A stretch of DNA of 64,000 bases from NCBI RefSeq assembly GCF_001039355.2, contig NW_019775431.1, positions 303,278-367,277 on the forward strand, in the 5' to 3' direction. Of the stretch, positions 60,301 through 64,000 are shown piece by piece (the first letter of the stretch is position 1; the number at the start of each line of letters is the position of its first letter). Below the pieces are notes generated by a model that was not told where the DNA came from, made no database searches, and was given only the letters and a program-made list of their open reading frames with translations. The position numbers and the translations under genes are program-made. Source of the DNA: Lingula anatina. Its lineage: Eukaryota; Brachiopoda; Lingulata; Lingulida; Lingulidae.

Positions 60301-62504
60301 ACCAGCACAATGTGGTGTTGTCTCAACCAACACAATGTGGTGTTGTCTCAACCAGCACAATGTGGTGTTGTCTCAACCAGCACAATGTGGTATTGTCTCA
60401 ACCAGCACAATGTGGTGTTGTCTCAACCAGCACAATGTGGTGTTGTCTCAACCAACACAATGTGGTGTTGTCTCAACCAGCACAATGTGGTGTTGTCTCA
60501 ACCAGCACAATGTGGTATTGTCTCAACCAGCACAATGTGGTGTTGTCTCAACCAGCACAATGTGGTGTTGTCTGAACCAACACAATGTGGTGTTGTCTGA
60601 ACCAACGCAATGTGGTGTCTCAAGCAGCACAACGTGGTTTTTGTCTCAACCAACACAATGTGATGTTGTTGATGTTGTTTCAGCGATCACAATTTGCTGT
60701 TGTTTCATCCAACACAATGTGATATTGTCTCAACAAACACAATGTGGTGGTCTTAACCAATACATTGTGCTATTGTCTCAACCAGAACAATGTGGTATTG
60801 TCTCAACAAACACCATATGCTGTTGTCTCAACTAGTACAAATGTGTCTCACCAGAACGTTTGTTGTAAATGTTGCAAAAAATTATATTTGATGACGAGAA
60901 ACCAGAATGAGGTAAAACATTAAGTCAGAAACACTAATTGAACTTGCTTGGTACATTTGTTCTTGTTGTTAGTGGTACTGAATACCATAACTAGATGTTG
61001 TTTAAATTGTTATTATTTGTGAAATGTGTCATGTCCAAGGTGTCGGTGTTAAGATCATGTTTGGCACAACAAAAGAAAAAGGTAAACAAATGAAAAAGTA
61101 TTATAAATGATTAATATTGAATAGTTGGATAAGAAAAAAATCACAACCACTACAATCAGAGAGGAAAGGTAGGTCACAATTAGTCCCAAAGCACATTGTC
61201 TCACTTGTGATAATTTTAATCTGTTTATGATGTATGTTGTAACTCAATGTTGTGGTTCATGAATTATTTGAAGAAACAAAAATACAGTTTGTAGTTCATG
61301 GTAATATTGCTATAATACCCAGTATATGTAGTAAAATATTGAAACAGTGCCAAATTCAAAGTTTTCAAGGCAAAAACATGTTTAATGAAATTGTATTTAA
61401 GAAGGAGAAAAACCGTTGATATAGTTTTACCAGTATTTGAGCAGAACCAGAATCCTGTATTAGTAATGGTAAGTACCAAAGGACATGAGTGGTTTACATT
61501 TTTACCTTTTTTAACAACTTCTTACTTAGTCTGGTCTTCAGCAGATTAGACTTAAACAACAGATTTCATGGTTTAAGATTGGTACATTAAGCCCCAATAT
61601 ACACCTACCCTCGTCTCAGCTGATGTTCAAAAAATAATTTTTGAATTTTACTTTACTGTATTTGTCAGTAACATTTATATTGAATGTCTGTAGCAATGGT
61701 TACCTCTTTTCACAAAATGTTTCATTGTTTTTAGTAGCAGAAGTAGGTTCATAAATGCATTAGCATGAGAGATCAAATGTGATGAAGATTTTGCATTTAG
61801 AAGTGCACTGTGCATTTTGGGTACTAACACCCATAAGTTGGGTTCGAACCAAGCTTGAGTTTTAGATTTATAATATGACATCCCAAACTCAGTTTTCCAG
61901 AATTGCCTGAAAACAACCTTTTCTAAAGTACAGGATTTTTTCATAACTCTAACTTTTTAAAGTTAAATACAGTAATATACAGTTATAAAACCTTTTTCAG
62001 GTCTTTAACATTGATTGATGTCTGCCAGTGAAACTTACTTCAGAATATATTTAGGAATAAAGATATGCACCAGCACATATAACTTTCTGTTTTCTACGCA
62101 TGGTTTACATGTATTTACATATGTATGAAGCCCTGTAAAGACACTTTTTTTAATATAGATTTTGATTTCTTTTATTTAGATAGGAACACTGAAATGCCAG
62201 GACTTAATCCAGTTTCATGAAATTGAAAACTACTGATTCTTTCATTATCATTATTGTTGTTATAAATATGCATGTTTGATAATATTTTTAACAATTATTT
62301 AACCTTTATTTCAGATGTTGTTATGTATATCATTGCACAAACAATTTATATAAATAATTTAAATACAAACATTTCATTTGCTGTATCTTTTGATTTTTAT
62401 TTGGTCTTAGATTCTAATTTATTTGTTTAGTTGCATGGCTAAAGAGAGCGCAACTGAATTTTGTTATTTTTGTTTTCTTCTTGCTACAGAAATTTCTGCG
62501 GAAG
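3590..62504 (+). CDS. DOCK-D family Cdc42/Rac guanine nucleotide exchange factor (zizimin; DOCK9/10/11-like), 5' half
   Basis: Exons at 3590-3688 (or 8400-8498) and 41894-57444 join into an open frame of about 1124 codons without phase conflict. The layout from the sequence: zizimin N-terminal box ([13 protein letters not shown], residues 5-20); [12 protein letters not shown] (34-45); PH domain (QGWLYKG near 166 to W.KTLRK.I near 280); a linker with [11 protein letters not shown]-type strands (about 395-530); DHR-1/C2 domain ([23 protein letters not shown], about 640-810); then [35 protein letters not shown] and FTFMDRG-like blocks of the armadillo-like middle. In vertebrates DOCK-D proteins are about 2070 residues; their DHR-1 binds phosphoinositides and their C-terminal DHR-2 activates Cdc42 (DOCK10 also Rac). 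DHR-2 lies beyond this window. The N-terminal PH domain excludes DOCK-A, -B and -C. A split into DOCK9, 10 or 11 is not meaningful for an invertebrate. Fused exon text is given below exon by exon. Confidence 0.93.
6898..7003 (-). CDS. RRM protein gene, exon 1 (right copy)
   Basis: Copy of 2102-2207 with ATG at 7003-7001 and the same phase-1 GTATTT donor. The only coding difference is a synonymous Thr codon. It could splice to 523 across the whole left copy. Confidence 0.75.
7004..8399. promoter_or_regulatory. Divergent promoter region, right copy
   Basis: Second copy of 2208-3589, with the E-box CACGTG at 7875-7880. A 2-base insertion (CTGCGCGGCC against CTGCGGCC) lies near 8048. No other change that would clearly alter a site was seen. 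Confidence 0.45.
8400..8498 (+). CDS. DOCK exon 1a, right copy (identical duplicate)
   Basis: Identical in all 99 bases, and in the GTAAGT donor, to 3590-3688. As the copy nearer to exon 2, it would be the functional first exon if the duplication is real. The upstream copy could then be spliced over or used from its own promoter copy. Confidence 0.85.
8499..10437 (+). other. DOCK intron 1, part inside the right duplicate
   Basis: Counterpart of 3689-5602. It has no coding signal; it holds a CT microsatellite at 9156-9207 and AT-rich unique sequence. Confidence 0.6.
9156..9207. repeat. CT microsatellite, expanded in right duplicate
   Basis: About 26 CT repeats against about 8 at the matching place in the left copy (4348-4364). 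Confidence 0.9.
10708..10875. mobile_element. Short TIR element (family A, copy 1)
   Basis: 168 bp bounded by inverted repeats CAGGGGCGGATT and AATCCGCCCCTG and flanked by a 5-bp direct repeat AGAAT (10703-10707 and 10876-10880). The size and perfect ends are those of a non-autonomous DNA transposon (MITE). Internally it has a repeated CGGAAGACGGTCA motif. No coding capacity. Confidence 0.8.
11291..11344. repeat. CT and CA microsatellite
   Basis: (CT)n followed by (CA)n. Confidence 0.9.
11405..11525. mobile_element. Decayed member of family B
   Basis: Shares the GATCAAATTT-ACCCAGA-TGGA core, a GGTGGAC motif and a terminal run of C with the intact element at 11797-11946. Its inverted ends are no longer recognisable. 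Confidence 0.5.
11530..11770. mobile_element. TAGATCGATCTA repeat (family C, copy 1)
   Basis: About 240 bp with imperfect terminal inverted repeats of roughly 35 bp containing the palindrome TAGATCGATCTA. The inner part (ACTCCCTGGGGGTTCACGCT, then CTGACAGTAATCTAGTGAGA) is found reverse-complemented at 15912-16140, which shows a dispersed family. No ORF. Confidence 0.75.
11797..11946. mobile_element. Short TIR element (family B, intact copy)
   Basis: 150 bp bounded by 15-bp perfect inverted repeats CAGGCCCGTAGCCAG / CTGGCTACGGGCCTG and flanked by a 5-bp duplication TTCAC (11792-11796, 11947-11951). G-run and C-run lie just inside the two ends. Decayed relatives are at 11405-11525 and 53470-53655. 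The CAGG...CCTG ends and 5-bp target duplication are shared with family A. Confidence 0.85.
12926..12970. repeat. TA microsatellite, N, and poly-G run
   Basis: A (TA)n tract ends in a single N at 12953 and is followed by about 15 G. The N is probably a sequencing or assembly break in a hard template. Confidence 0.9.
13065..13137. repeat. GT and GA microsatellites
   Basis: An interrupted (GT)n is followed directly by (GA)n. Reading it gives only low-complexity frames. Confidence 0.9.
14480..14527. repeat. GA microsatellite
   Basis: Almost pure GA run; it creates the Ser-Leu-rich spurious frame on the - strand. Confidence 0.9.
15912..16140. mobile_element. TAGATCGATCTA repeat (family C, copy 2, opposite orientation)
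   Basis: Reverse-complement relative of 11530-11770. It has the same GGGAGTCTCACTAGATTACTGTCAG and AGCGTGAACCCCCAGGGAGT blocks and TAGATCGATCTA near both ends. It is terminated by an imperfect inverted repeat around GTCTATTCCCA and TGGGAATGGGGTGCTAGAC. Confidence 0.75.
16536..16682. repeat. Degenerate 27-bp tandem repeat
   Basis: Five or so diverged units built around GATACTACAGATTTATCCC and GGTAATGG. The TATCCC/GGGATA pairs make each unit partly self-complementary. Confidence 0.7.
16799..16952. mobile_element. Short TIR element (family A, copy 2, opposite orientation)
   Basis: The reverse complement of the 10708-10875 element aligns along most of its length (CTGACAGTC.TCCAAATTATCTTT, GATCC.TC.TCATTTTTGA). 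The left end is a decayed CAGGGGCGAACCCAGAG. The other terminus is missing, replaced by a CT then TA microsatellite at 16952-17016. Confidence 0.75.
16952..17016. repeat. CT plus TA microsatellite
   Basis: (CT)n then (TA)n, abutting and apparently replacing the distal end of the family A element. Confidence 0.9.
21009..21062 (+). CDS. Candidate alternative DOCK first exon 1b (weak)
   Basis: ATG with G at -3 and +4 opens 18 codons reading [18 protein letters not shown], followed by GTAGCA in phase 0. Exon 2 of the DOCK gene needs a phase-0 partner. The length equals that of the better candidate at 34754. The donor is weak, and the open frame continues past it, so chance is a real possibility. 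Confidence 0.3.
23014..23120. repeat. 53-bp tandem duplication
   Basis: Two adjacent copies starting CTATAAAACAT.AACAAAAGG, with a few differences. Confidence 0.85.
23274..23310. repeat. GA microsatellite
   Basis: Pure GA run. Confidence 0.9.
23664..25066. mobile_element. Kolobok-like DNA transposon remnant with THAP ORF
   Basis: TTAA direct repeats at 23664-23667 and 25063-25066 flank 1395 bp. Inverted ends are AGGTATACTGTG on the left and CACAGTAGGCCT on the right (10 of 12 complementary). Inside, on the - strand, is a 131-codon ORF with a complete THAP zinc finger. TTAA target duplication together with a THAP domain is the known combination of the Kolobok superfamily; piggyBac also uses TTAA but lacks THAP. 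No transposase catalytic region is present, so this copy would be non-autonomous. Confidence 0.65.
24426..24821 (-). CDS. THAP-domain protein (131 aa), inside transposon
   Basis: The start chosen is the ATG at 24821-24819 ([10 protein letters not shown]), since THAP proteins typically begin this way; an upstream in-frame GTG is not needed. The C2CH zinc ligands are visible: Cys5, Cys10, Cys54 and His57 (CSDHF), with the conserved Pro26, Trp35, Phe58 and the AVPSIF box (84-89). THAP domains are DNA-binding modules of P-element and Kolobok transposases and of host regulators. About 40 residues follow the domain, ending [12 protein letters not shown] and a TAG stop, with no catalytic domain. The ORF is free of stops, which argues either for a young insertion or for a retained function. 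Splicing to a further exon cannot be excluded. Confidence 0.8.
   Translation of the reverse strand: MPQSCVAPGCRNVGYNKKDICYYILPADAAKHKIWLNSLKLKNPSTVSKHARICSDHFEPECFVRDLRAELCGGKARRKLKDDAVPSIFDFSEYQNATVNVRALPTRVLPVGCVHDAAVERKKRAASRAQK
26058..26110. repeat. Long perfect palindrome (24-bp arms)
   Basis: Arms 26058-26081 and 26087-26110 (starting ACTGAAAGCTTTAAGTACG) are perfect reverse complements around a 5-base loop TGTAC, so they would form a strong cruciform or RNA hairpin. The motif GTACGTTTAATG recurs immediately after the right arm. Confidence 0.95.
27751..27791. repeat. CT microsatellite
   Basis: Pure CT run. Confidence 0.9.
28561..34753 (+). other. Unassigned 6-kb segment upstream of alternative exon 1c
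   Basis: By eye this stretch is more purine-rich on the + strand than its surroundings and has fewer microsatellites. It contains several middling open frames without ATG starts or recognisable domains, including 191 codons on the - strand at 33497-34072 and 74 codons on the + strand ending at 32440. It also has GGGCAGACGACA repeats at 29560-29695. I assign no gene; it could be the leader or promoter region of exon 1c or a non-coding RNA. Confidence 0.35.
34754..34807 (+). CDS. Candidate alternative DOCK first exon 1c with myristoylation-type start
   Basis: ATG in a strong context (AAAAATGG) opens 18 codons [18 protein letters not shown], followed by a good GTGAGT donor in phase 0. Splicing to exon 2 at 41894 would give ...[16 protein letters not shown] in frame. 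Gly2 with Ser6 fits the N-myristoyltransferase consensus, and Cys7 is placed for palmitoylation. If used, this isoform would replace the 33-residue zizimin N-terminal box with a membrane anchor. This is inference from start context, donor and phase; no transcript evidence is available. Confidence 0.55.
35089..35126. repeat. GT microsatellite
   Basis: Pure GT run inside a longer GT/TA-rich stretch. Confidence 0.9.
37950..38004. repeat. CA-rich microsatellite
   Basis: Interrupted CA run; a second CA-rich patch lies at 38274-38350. Confidence 0.85.
41424..41501 (+). CDS. Candidate alternative DOCK first exon 1d
   Basis: ATG in a textbook Kozak context (CACCATGG) opens 26 codons beginning [20 protein letters not shown] and ending VKLSVE, then a GTAATT donor in phase 0. 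It lies only 392 bases before exon 2 and would join as ...[13 protein letters not shown]. Its codon composition is unlike the AT-rich intron around it. The frame continues 19 codons past the donor before a stop, so a short unspliced ORF is the alternative reading. Confidence 0.5.
41894..42010 (+). CDS. DOCK exon 2
   Basis: 39 codons, phase 0 to 0, from [14 protein letters not shown] to LFPQDDVC. Matches the KPKLIEPLDYE...LLFPYDDF block of vertebrate DOCK9/11. This is the common acceptor for all first exons. Confidence 0.95.
42340..42512 (+). CDS. DOCK exon 3
   Basis: Phase 0 to 2; encodes [20 protein letters not shown] through [17 protein letters not shown] and SGGHQHLPK. It corresponds to the RT.YSTVP and NYKYE.YSG blocks of the family. 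Confidence 0.95.
42566..42604. repeat. GA run and poly-G in DOCK intron 3
   Basis: (GA)n then about 14 G within a short 258-base intron. Confidence 0.85.
42771..42840 (+). CDS. DOCK exon 4
   Basis: Phase 2 to 0; encodes [20 protein letters not shown] then KDE, the acidic DKDE stretch just before the PH domain. Confidence 0.93.
42841..43928 (+). other. DOCK intron 4
   Basis: Longest of the introns between exons 2 and 19, 1.1 kb. AT-rich, with no exon or repeat of note seen on either strand. Confidence 0.6.
43929..44036 (+). CDS. DOCK exon 5 (start of PH domain)
   Basis: 36 codons, phase 0 to 0. [10 protein letters not shown] is the first PH strand; the exon ends SIISFTR at a GTGAGT donor. 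A second copy of this exon end and donor lies 57 nt downstream (see the repeat at 44019-44099). Confidence 0.95.
44019..44099 (+). repeat. Direct duplication of exon-5 end including its splice donor
   Basis: ATTATCAGTTTTACCAGGGT plus GAGT occurs at 44019-44042 and again at 44076-44099. The 57-nt offset is a multiple of three and the intervening frame is open, so use of the second donor would add 19 residues ending again in SIISFTR. Confidence 0.9.
44541..44672 (+). CDS. DOCK exon 6 (PH domain)
   Basis: 44 codons, phase 0; [20 protein letters not shown], then [18 protein letters not shown]. Matches SFKRRFFHL...NFYKDEK..KGSIFLDS of DOCK9. The donor GTGCAG is weak. Confidence 0.95.
45048..45102. 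repeat. CA microsatellite in DOCK intron 6
   Basis: Long CA run ending about 37 bases before the exon-7 acceptor. Confidence 0.9.
45140..45311 (+). CDS. DOCK exon 7 (end of PH domain)
   Basis: Phase 0 to 1. [20 protein letters not shown] is the last strands, and [16 protein letters not shown] the C-terminal helix with its conserved Trp. A Ser-rich tail follows. Confidence 0.95.
45730..45809 (+). CDS. DOCK exon 8
   Basis: Phase 1 to 0; [20 protein letters not shown] then MHPELVK, a polar linker with low expected conservation. Kept because the splice signals and phases fit and no stop intervenes. Confidence 0.88.
46124..46207 (+). CDS. DOCK exon 9
   Basis: 28 codons, phase 0; [18 protein letters not shown] then [10 protein letters not shown], corresponding to the ...R.KLFYLDPD block of DOCK9. 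Confidence 0.92.
46482..46631 (+). CDS. DOCK exon 10
   Basis: 50 codons, phase 0; contains [20 protein letters not shown] and [11 protein letters not shown], matching FEEKFGKRILVK...L and AENEEGPTTN of vertebrate DOCK9. Intron 10 carries the dispersed hairpin repeat only 38 bases after the donor. Confidence 0.95.
46670..47060 (+). repeat. Dispersed hairpin/hexamer repeat, right copy
   Basis: Palindrome 46670-46697 with 13-bp arms and loop GA, then CGCCGT hexamers (46719-46769, interrupted by ATCATG). AAGTGGAAGACAGTTTTACT follows, all matching 1-120 on the other strand. Further on, a 47-bp motif AAAACGCAG.TCAAGTTCGAAAATC.GCATG is repeated at 46850 and 47010. The far end is unclear and contains an N at 47055. 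Confidence 0.8.
47308..47523 (+). CDS. DOCK exon 11
   Basis: 72 codons, phase 0; starts [27 protein letters not shown] (compare EPFFVTLSLFD...ISADFHVDLN in DOCK9) and ends KDWVKYPGQ. Confidence 0.96.
47759..47961 (+). CDS. DOCK exon 12
   Basis: Phase 0 to 2; [47 protein letters not shown]. Very close to the family ([32 protein letters not shown]). Confidence 0.97.
48449..48568 (+). CDS. DOCK exon 13
   Basis: Phase 2 to 2; [20 protein letters not shown] then [13 protein letters not shown], equivalent to TLFKD...FSAIYRQ.SNKLS..D..K.L.D.RK. Confidence 0.94.
48741..48820 (+). CDS. DOCK exon 14
   Basis: Phase 2 to 1; [20 protein letters not shown] then YKQAIK, matching PEKM.KLPVI.GNLDI. Confidence 0.92.
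49263..49450 (+). CDS. DOCK exon 15 (start of DHR-1)
   Basis: Phase 1 to 0; [20 protein letters not shown], then [20 protein letters not shown]. The latter is the hallmark first strand of the DOCK-D DHR-1/C2 domain, which binds phosphoinositides at membranes. Confidence 0.97.
49789..49947 (+). CDS. DOCK exon 16 (DHR-1)
   Basis: 53 codons, phase 0; [44 protein letters not shown]. Matches ARNIAICIEFKDSDEE, YGRPGGPVFT and VLHHHQNPEFYDE. Confidence 0.98.
50312..50487 (+). CDS. DOCK exon 17 (DHR-1)
   Basis: Phase 0 to 2; [27 protein letters not shown], then [17 protein letters not shown]. Matches IELPTQLHEKHHLLLTFFHVSC and VGYSWLPL. Confidence 0.98.
50945..51032 (+). CDS. DOCK exon 18 (end of DHR-1)
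   Basis: Phase 2 to 0; [20 protein letters not shown] then HEVLGLGKG, matching SEQHIPVSANLPSGYL..QELGMG. Confidence 0.95.
51464..51550 (+). CDS. DOCK exon 19
   Basis: 29 codons, phase 0; [20 protein letters not shown] then STIYTK, matching PEIKWVDGGKPLLKI..HLVSTVYTQ. Confidence 0.97.
51794..51886 (+). CDS. DOCK exon 20
   Basis: 31 codons, phase 0; [20 protein letters not shown] matches [14 protein letters not shown] 22-bp-arm hairpin starts 9 bases after its last base. Confidence 0.97.
51895..51949 (+). repeat. Perfect inverted repeat beside the exon-20 splice donor
   Basis: Arms 51895-51916 and 51928-51949 (TCCATTTGCCATCTCACGTA...) are perfect complements around an 11-base loop. In the pre-mRNA this hairpin would begin right after the GTATGT donor. 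Confidence 0.95.
52862..52929. repeat. Poly-A and TA microsatellite
   Basis: About 36 A followed by (TA)n. Confidence 0.9.
53231..53276. repeat. CA microsatellite
   Basis: Pure CA run. Confidence 0.9.
53470..53655. mobile_element. Decayed member of family B in DOCK intron 20
   Basis: AGCCAGC...AACCAGCAATTTCA plus a G-run on the left, ATCAAATTTTAACC in the middle and CCCCGAACCCCCC plus TTGCTAC on the right. These keep the order of the intact element at 11797-11946, with long A-runs added. Confidence 0.7.
53979..54023 (+). CDS. DOCK exon 21
   Basis: 15 codons, phase 0; [15 protein letters not shown], preceded by a TTTATTCAG acceptor and followed by GTATGT. It aligns with the ...ELVKYLK segment before SLHAME in DOCK9. 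Confidence 0.85.
54024..55552 (+). other. DOCK intron 21
   Basis: AT-rich, no exon or element recognised, apart from a (TTTA)n run at 55495-55550 that forms the polypyrimidine-poor tract of the exon-22 acceptor. Confidence 0.6.
55495..55550. repeat. TTTA microsatellite at the exon-22 acceptor
   Basis: About 13 TTTA units run straight into TTTCAG, so the repeat itself supplies the tract before the splice acceptor. Confidence 0.9.
55553..55668 (+). CDS. DOCK exon 22
   Basis: Phase 0 to 2; [39 protein letters not shown]. Matches SLHAMEGHVMIAFLPTILNQLFRVL...EEVAVNVTR. Confidence 0.97.
55863..55932 (+). CDS. DOCK exon 23
   Basis: Phase 2 to 0; [23 protein letters not shown], matching VIIHVVAQCHEEGLESHLRSYVK. 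Confidence 0.95.
56206..56412 (+). CDS. DOCK exon 24
   Basis: 69 codons, phase 0; [17 protein letters not shown] and [20 protein letters not shown] match TVHEELTKSMTTILKP and [19 protein letters not shown]. The intron behind it holds a 28-bp tandem duplication (56487-56542). Confidence 0.98.
56487..56542. repeat. 28-bp tandem duplication in DOCK intron 24
   Basis: GATAGTAACTG.TTACTTAA plus TTTGAACA occurs twice head to tail with one difference. Confidence 0.9.
56593..56739 (+). CDS. DOCK exon 25
   Basis: 49 codons, phase 0; [46 protein letters not shown]. Matches NQRFP.SYHHAVE..V and [26 protein letters not shown]. Confidence 0.97.
56877..56906 (+). pseudogene. Duplicated fragment of exon-25 3' end in intron 25
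   Basis: AGGCCCTGGCTTGTTTTA plus ATTAAG repeats the last 30 bases of exon 25 with a small insertion. It lies just before the acceptor of exon 26 and lacks its own donor. Confidence 0.75.
56928..57011 (+). CDS. DOCK exon 26
   Basis: 28 codons, phase 0; [20 protein letters not shown] then SFSPGDPK, matching [28 protein letters not shown]. Confidence 0.98.
57267..57299. repeat. GT microsatellite in DOCK intron 26
   Basis: Pure GT run about 37 bases before the exon-27 acceptor. Confidence 0.9.
57336..57444 (+). CDS. DOCK exon 27
   Basis: Phase 0 to 1; [36 protein letters not shown], matching [26 protein letters not shown]. This is the last exon with clear family similarity. The next conserved block (a YSLTDEFC.NHFL type sequence) is not in the window. 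Confidence 0.97.
57445..58868 (+). repeat. Intron 27: decayed satellite array
   Basis: From about 57480 to 58150 the motif TCACAACTAAGACAATTGTC and relatives recur about every 40 bases with heavy decay. A 27-bp unit ACAAATTGCAATCAGCTCTT occurs twice near 57900-57950. The core resembles the array at 63230-63735. Confidence 0.65.
58869..58949 (+). CDS. Probable DOCK exon 28 (27-codon, phase 1-1)
   Basis: An acceptor TTCAAACAG and donor GTAAAC bound 81 nt. With the phase-1 end of exon 27 they read [20 protein letters not shown] then FTTASSRG without a stop. The length is a multiple of three, so it could be a cassette exon. The Ser/Thr-rich content is unlike conserved DOCK sequence, but this part of the family is a variable, alternatively spliced linker. 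Confidence 0.6.
58950..62489 (+). other. DOCK intron 28
   Basis: AT-rich, with a 25-bp minisatellite at 60297-60840. A possible exon at 60229-60290 was considered but has a poor acceptor. No other coding signal. Confidence 0.6.
60297..60840. repeat. 25-bp minisatellite with 5-unit higher-order order
   Basis: Thirteen near-perfect 25-bp units (CTCAACCA.CACAATGTGG followed by T.TTGT) run from 60297 to about 60618, followed by decayed units to about 60840. Two variant sites (GCAC/ACAC and GTTG/ATTG) recur in the same order every five units. All three + frames are open across it because 25 is not a multiple of three and no frame contains a stop. Confidence 0.95.
62490..62504 (+). CDS. Candidate DOCK 15-nt microexon
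   Basis: TTTGTTTTCTTCTTGCTACAG, one of the best acceptors in the window, is followed by only 15 bases and then GTAAAC. In the phase left by exons 27/28 it reads EISAE and restores the same phase. Tiny in-frame exons are known in animal cytoskeletal regulators. Without a transcript it remains a candidate. Confidence 0.45.
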
Positions 62505-63229
62505 GTAAACATTTTGTTCTGTGGTGGGAAGTGTTATTTATGGTTTTAAAATCAATAATCTAAATGTTTGTGTCATTTACCTTTAATAATTTGGAGAGGA
62601 TAATCTTACTTTATTTCTCAGGTGTAAATAAAGCCATTATTTCTGAGAATTTTTCATGTACTTGACATTTTACATTCACTTTTATTACTGCAAAAAGAAT
62701 GAAGTTTTTTTTAATATGGATATTGATATATTATTTATTTATTTATTCCTTTTAATTATTTTGAAAAGTAAGATCTATCATCCAAGTTGTTAAAGGAGAA
62801 AATCTGCAGTATGCATATTAAGTTATAAGGACAGCCATATGATTCAGCAGATCAGTTTTGCTTCCTTAGTCTATTGTAAAAAGACCACCACTGTTCAGTG
62901 TTATTCATTGCTAACCTTCCCTGCAGCTTTGCTGGGTGTCATTCTCCAACAGGTTTTATGCAACACCGCATTAGCAATAATAGATATAATAGACTGCAAT
63001 AAAAAATCCATTTTTTCCTGGTGTTTTTTGTAACATAAAGCAGCTCCTGTACCCCCATGTGAAAGGTCTTAAATTTAAAGTATTTCTTCTTACTTTTTCT
63101 TTCAACCCAAAATCATGTCTTGGACTGGTTACAATCTTGACTTCTAAACCAGGAATTTGCAAACATAAAAACTGATTGAAAATAATAAGAGAGATGAAGT
63201 TGGTTCAAAACATAGTTTATAGAGCTTTT
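62505..63229 (+). other. DOCK intron 29, left part
   Basis: AT-rich sequence with no exon or element recognised. Confidence 0.5.
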
Positions 63230-63870
63230 ACTTTTGTCACTCTCAGCACAAGATTAGGTATTACATCTAATACAATGCCCCAACCAGCTTCTAAGATACA
63301 TGTCACACTTGACACAATGGCTAACACATTTCATAGAAATATGTCACACCTAACACAATGACCTATCATGCTTCATAAATATATGTCACACCTAACACAA
63401 TGATTCTTCATGCTTCATAAATACAAGTCACACCTTACACAATGACCTGTCATGCTTCATAAGTATATGTCACACCTAACACAATGACCCTTCATGTTTC
63501 ATAAATATATGTCACACCTTACACAATGACCTGTCATGCTTCATAAATATATGTCACACCTAACACAATGATTCTTCATGCTTCATAAATACATGTCACG
63601 CCTAACACAATGACCTGTCATGCTTCATAAATATGTCACACCTAACACAATAATTCTTCATGCTTCATAAATATATGTCACACCTAACACAATGTTCGGT
63701 CATGCTTCATAAATATGTCACACCTAACACAATGGGTCCACCCTCTTTCTGGACTTAATTTGTCACTCCGAAGACAATGCCTCCTTCCAGACAAGATGTT
63801 CCTAAAATACTTCCCAGATGTTGTGAAACACCTAATAAAATTGTCAAAATTCATCCCAGGTATGGCGTTT
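63230..63870. repeat. 42-bp tandem satellite array
   Basis: Ten or so units of about 42 bp built from TGTCACACCTAACACAATGA, then CCTGTCATGCTTCATAAATA (alternating with ATTCTTCATGC variants), run from about 63297 to 63735. Decayed units lie on both sides. Confidence 0.9.
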
Positions 63871-64000
63871 AACCAAACGCAATGATCACACTTCCAATTT
63901 AGAAGTGCTGCTTAGCACTCAGCACATTGATAGAATAGCCACATCCCAAAATCAGTAGGAAGTACCATTAGAATTGTAGCATTGCTTAAGAGTTTTTAAA

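Noticed and set aside
60191-60835. Long repetitive ORFs in all three + frames
   Set aside because: They arise from a 25-bp minisatellite without stop codons; the same peptide in every frame argues against coding.
61843-61860. GGGTTCGAACC, resembling a tRNA T-loop/B-box
   Set aside because: No matching A-box, acceptor stem or anticodon arm at the right spacing.

Overview
This is an animal nuclear window, AT-rich, with GT-AG introns, long microsatellites and several dispersed short-TIR repeats. The style (many CT/GA, CA/GT microsatellites, MITE-like elements, about 1-2% divergence between the two copies of a duplicated block, single N gap marks) fits a lophotrochozoan invertebrate, most likely a mollusc. 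The phylum is inference; I cannot prove it from sequence alone.

The main gene is a DOCK-D (zizimin; DOCK9/10/11 type) guanine nucleotide exchange factor on the + strand. Its first coding exon is near 3.6 kb and again, identical, near 8.4 kb. A giant first intron of more than 33 kb follows, then 26 closely spaced exons from 41.9 to 57.4 kb. Together they give an uninterrupted reading frame of about 1124 codons with consistent splice phases: zizimin N-terminus, PH domain, DHR-1/C2 domain and part of the armadillo-like middle region. The catalytic DHR-2 part lies beyond the right edge. Two further phase-compatible exons (27 codons and a 5-codon microexon) may follow at 58.87 and 62.49 kb. Up to three alternative first coding exons inside intron 1 (21.0, 34.75 and 41.42 kb) end in phase 0 and would splice to the same exon 2. 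The 34.75 kb one begins with a myristoylation-type sequence.

At the left end, on the - strand and divergent from the DOCK gene, lie two exons of a single-RRM RNA-binding protein gene (CIRBP/RBM3-like), which runs off the left edge. The RRM first exon, the shared promoter region and DOCK exon 1 all sit in a block of about 4.8 kb that occurs twice in tandem (800-5602 and 5604-10437) with an N exactly at the junction. This is either a real promoter/first-exon duplication or two alleles laid end to end by the assembler.

Intron 1 holds the mobile fraction. There is a 1.4 kb TTAA-flanked element carrying a THAP-domain ORF (Kolobok-like, 23.67-25.06 kb). There are two families of short elements with CAGG...CCTG ends and 5-bp target duplications, a third family rich in TAGATCGATCTA, a 48-bp perfect-arm palindrome and many microsatellites. 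Elsewhere, a hairpin/hexamer repeat family occurs at both the extreme left end and in DOCK intron 10 in opposite orientation. The last introns contain a 25-bp minisatellite with 5-unit higher-order order, and two arrays of a related CACAATG-containing satellite.
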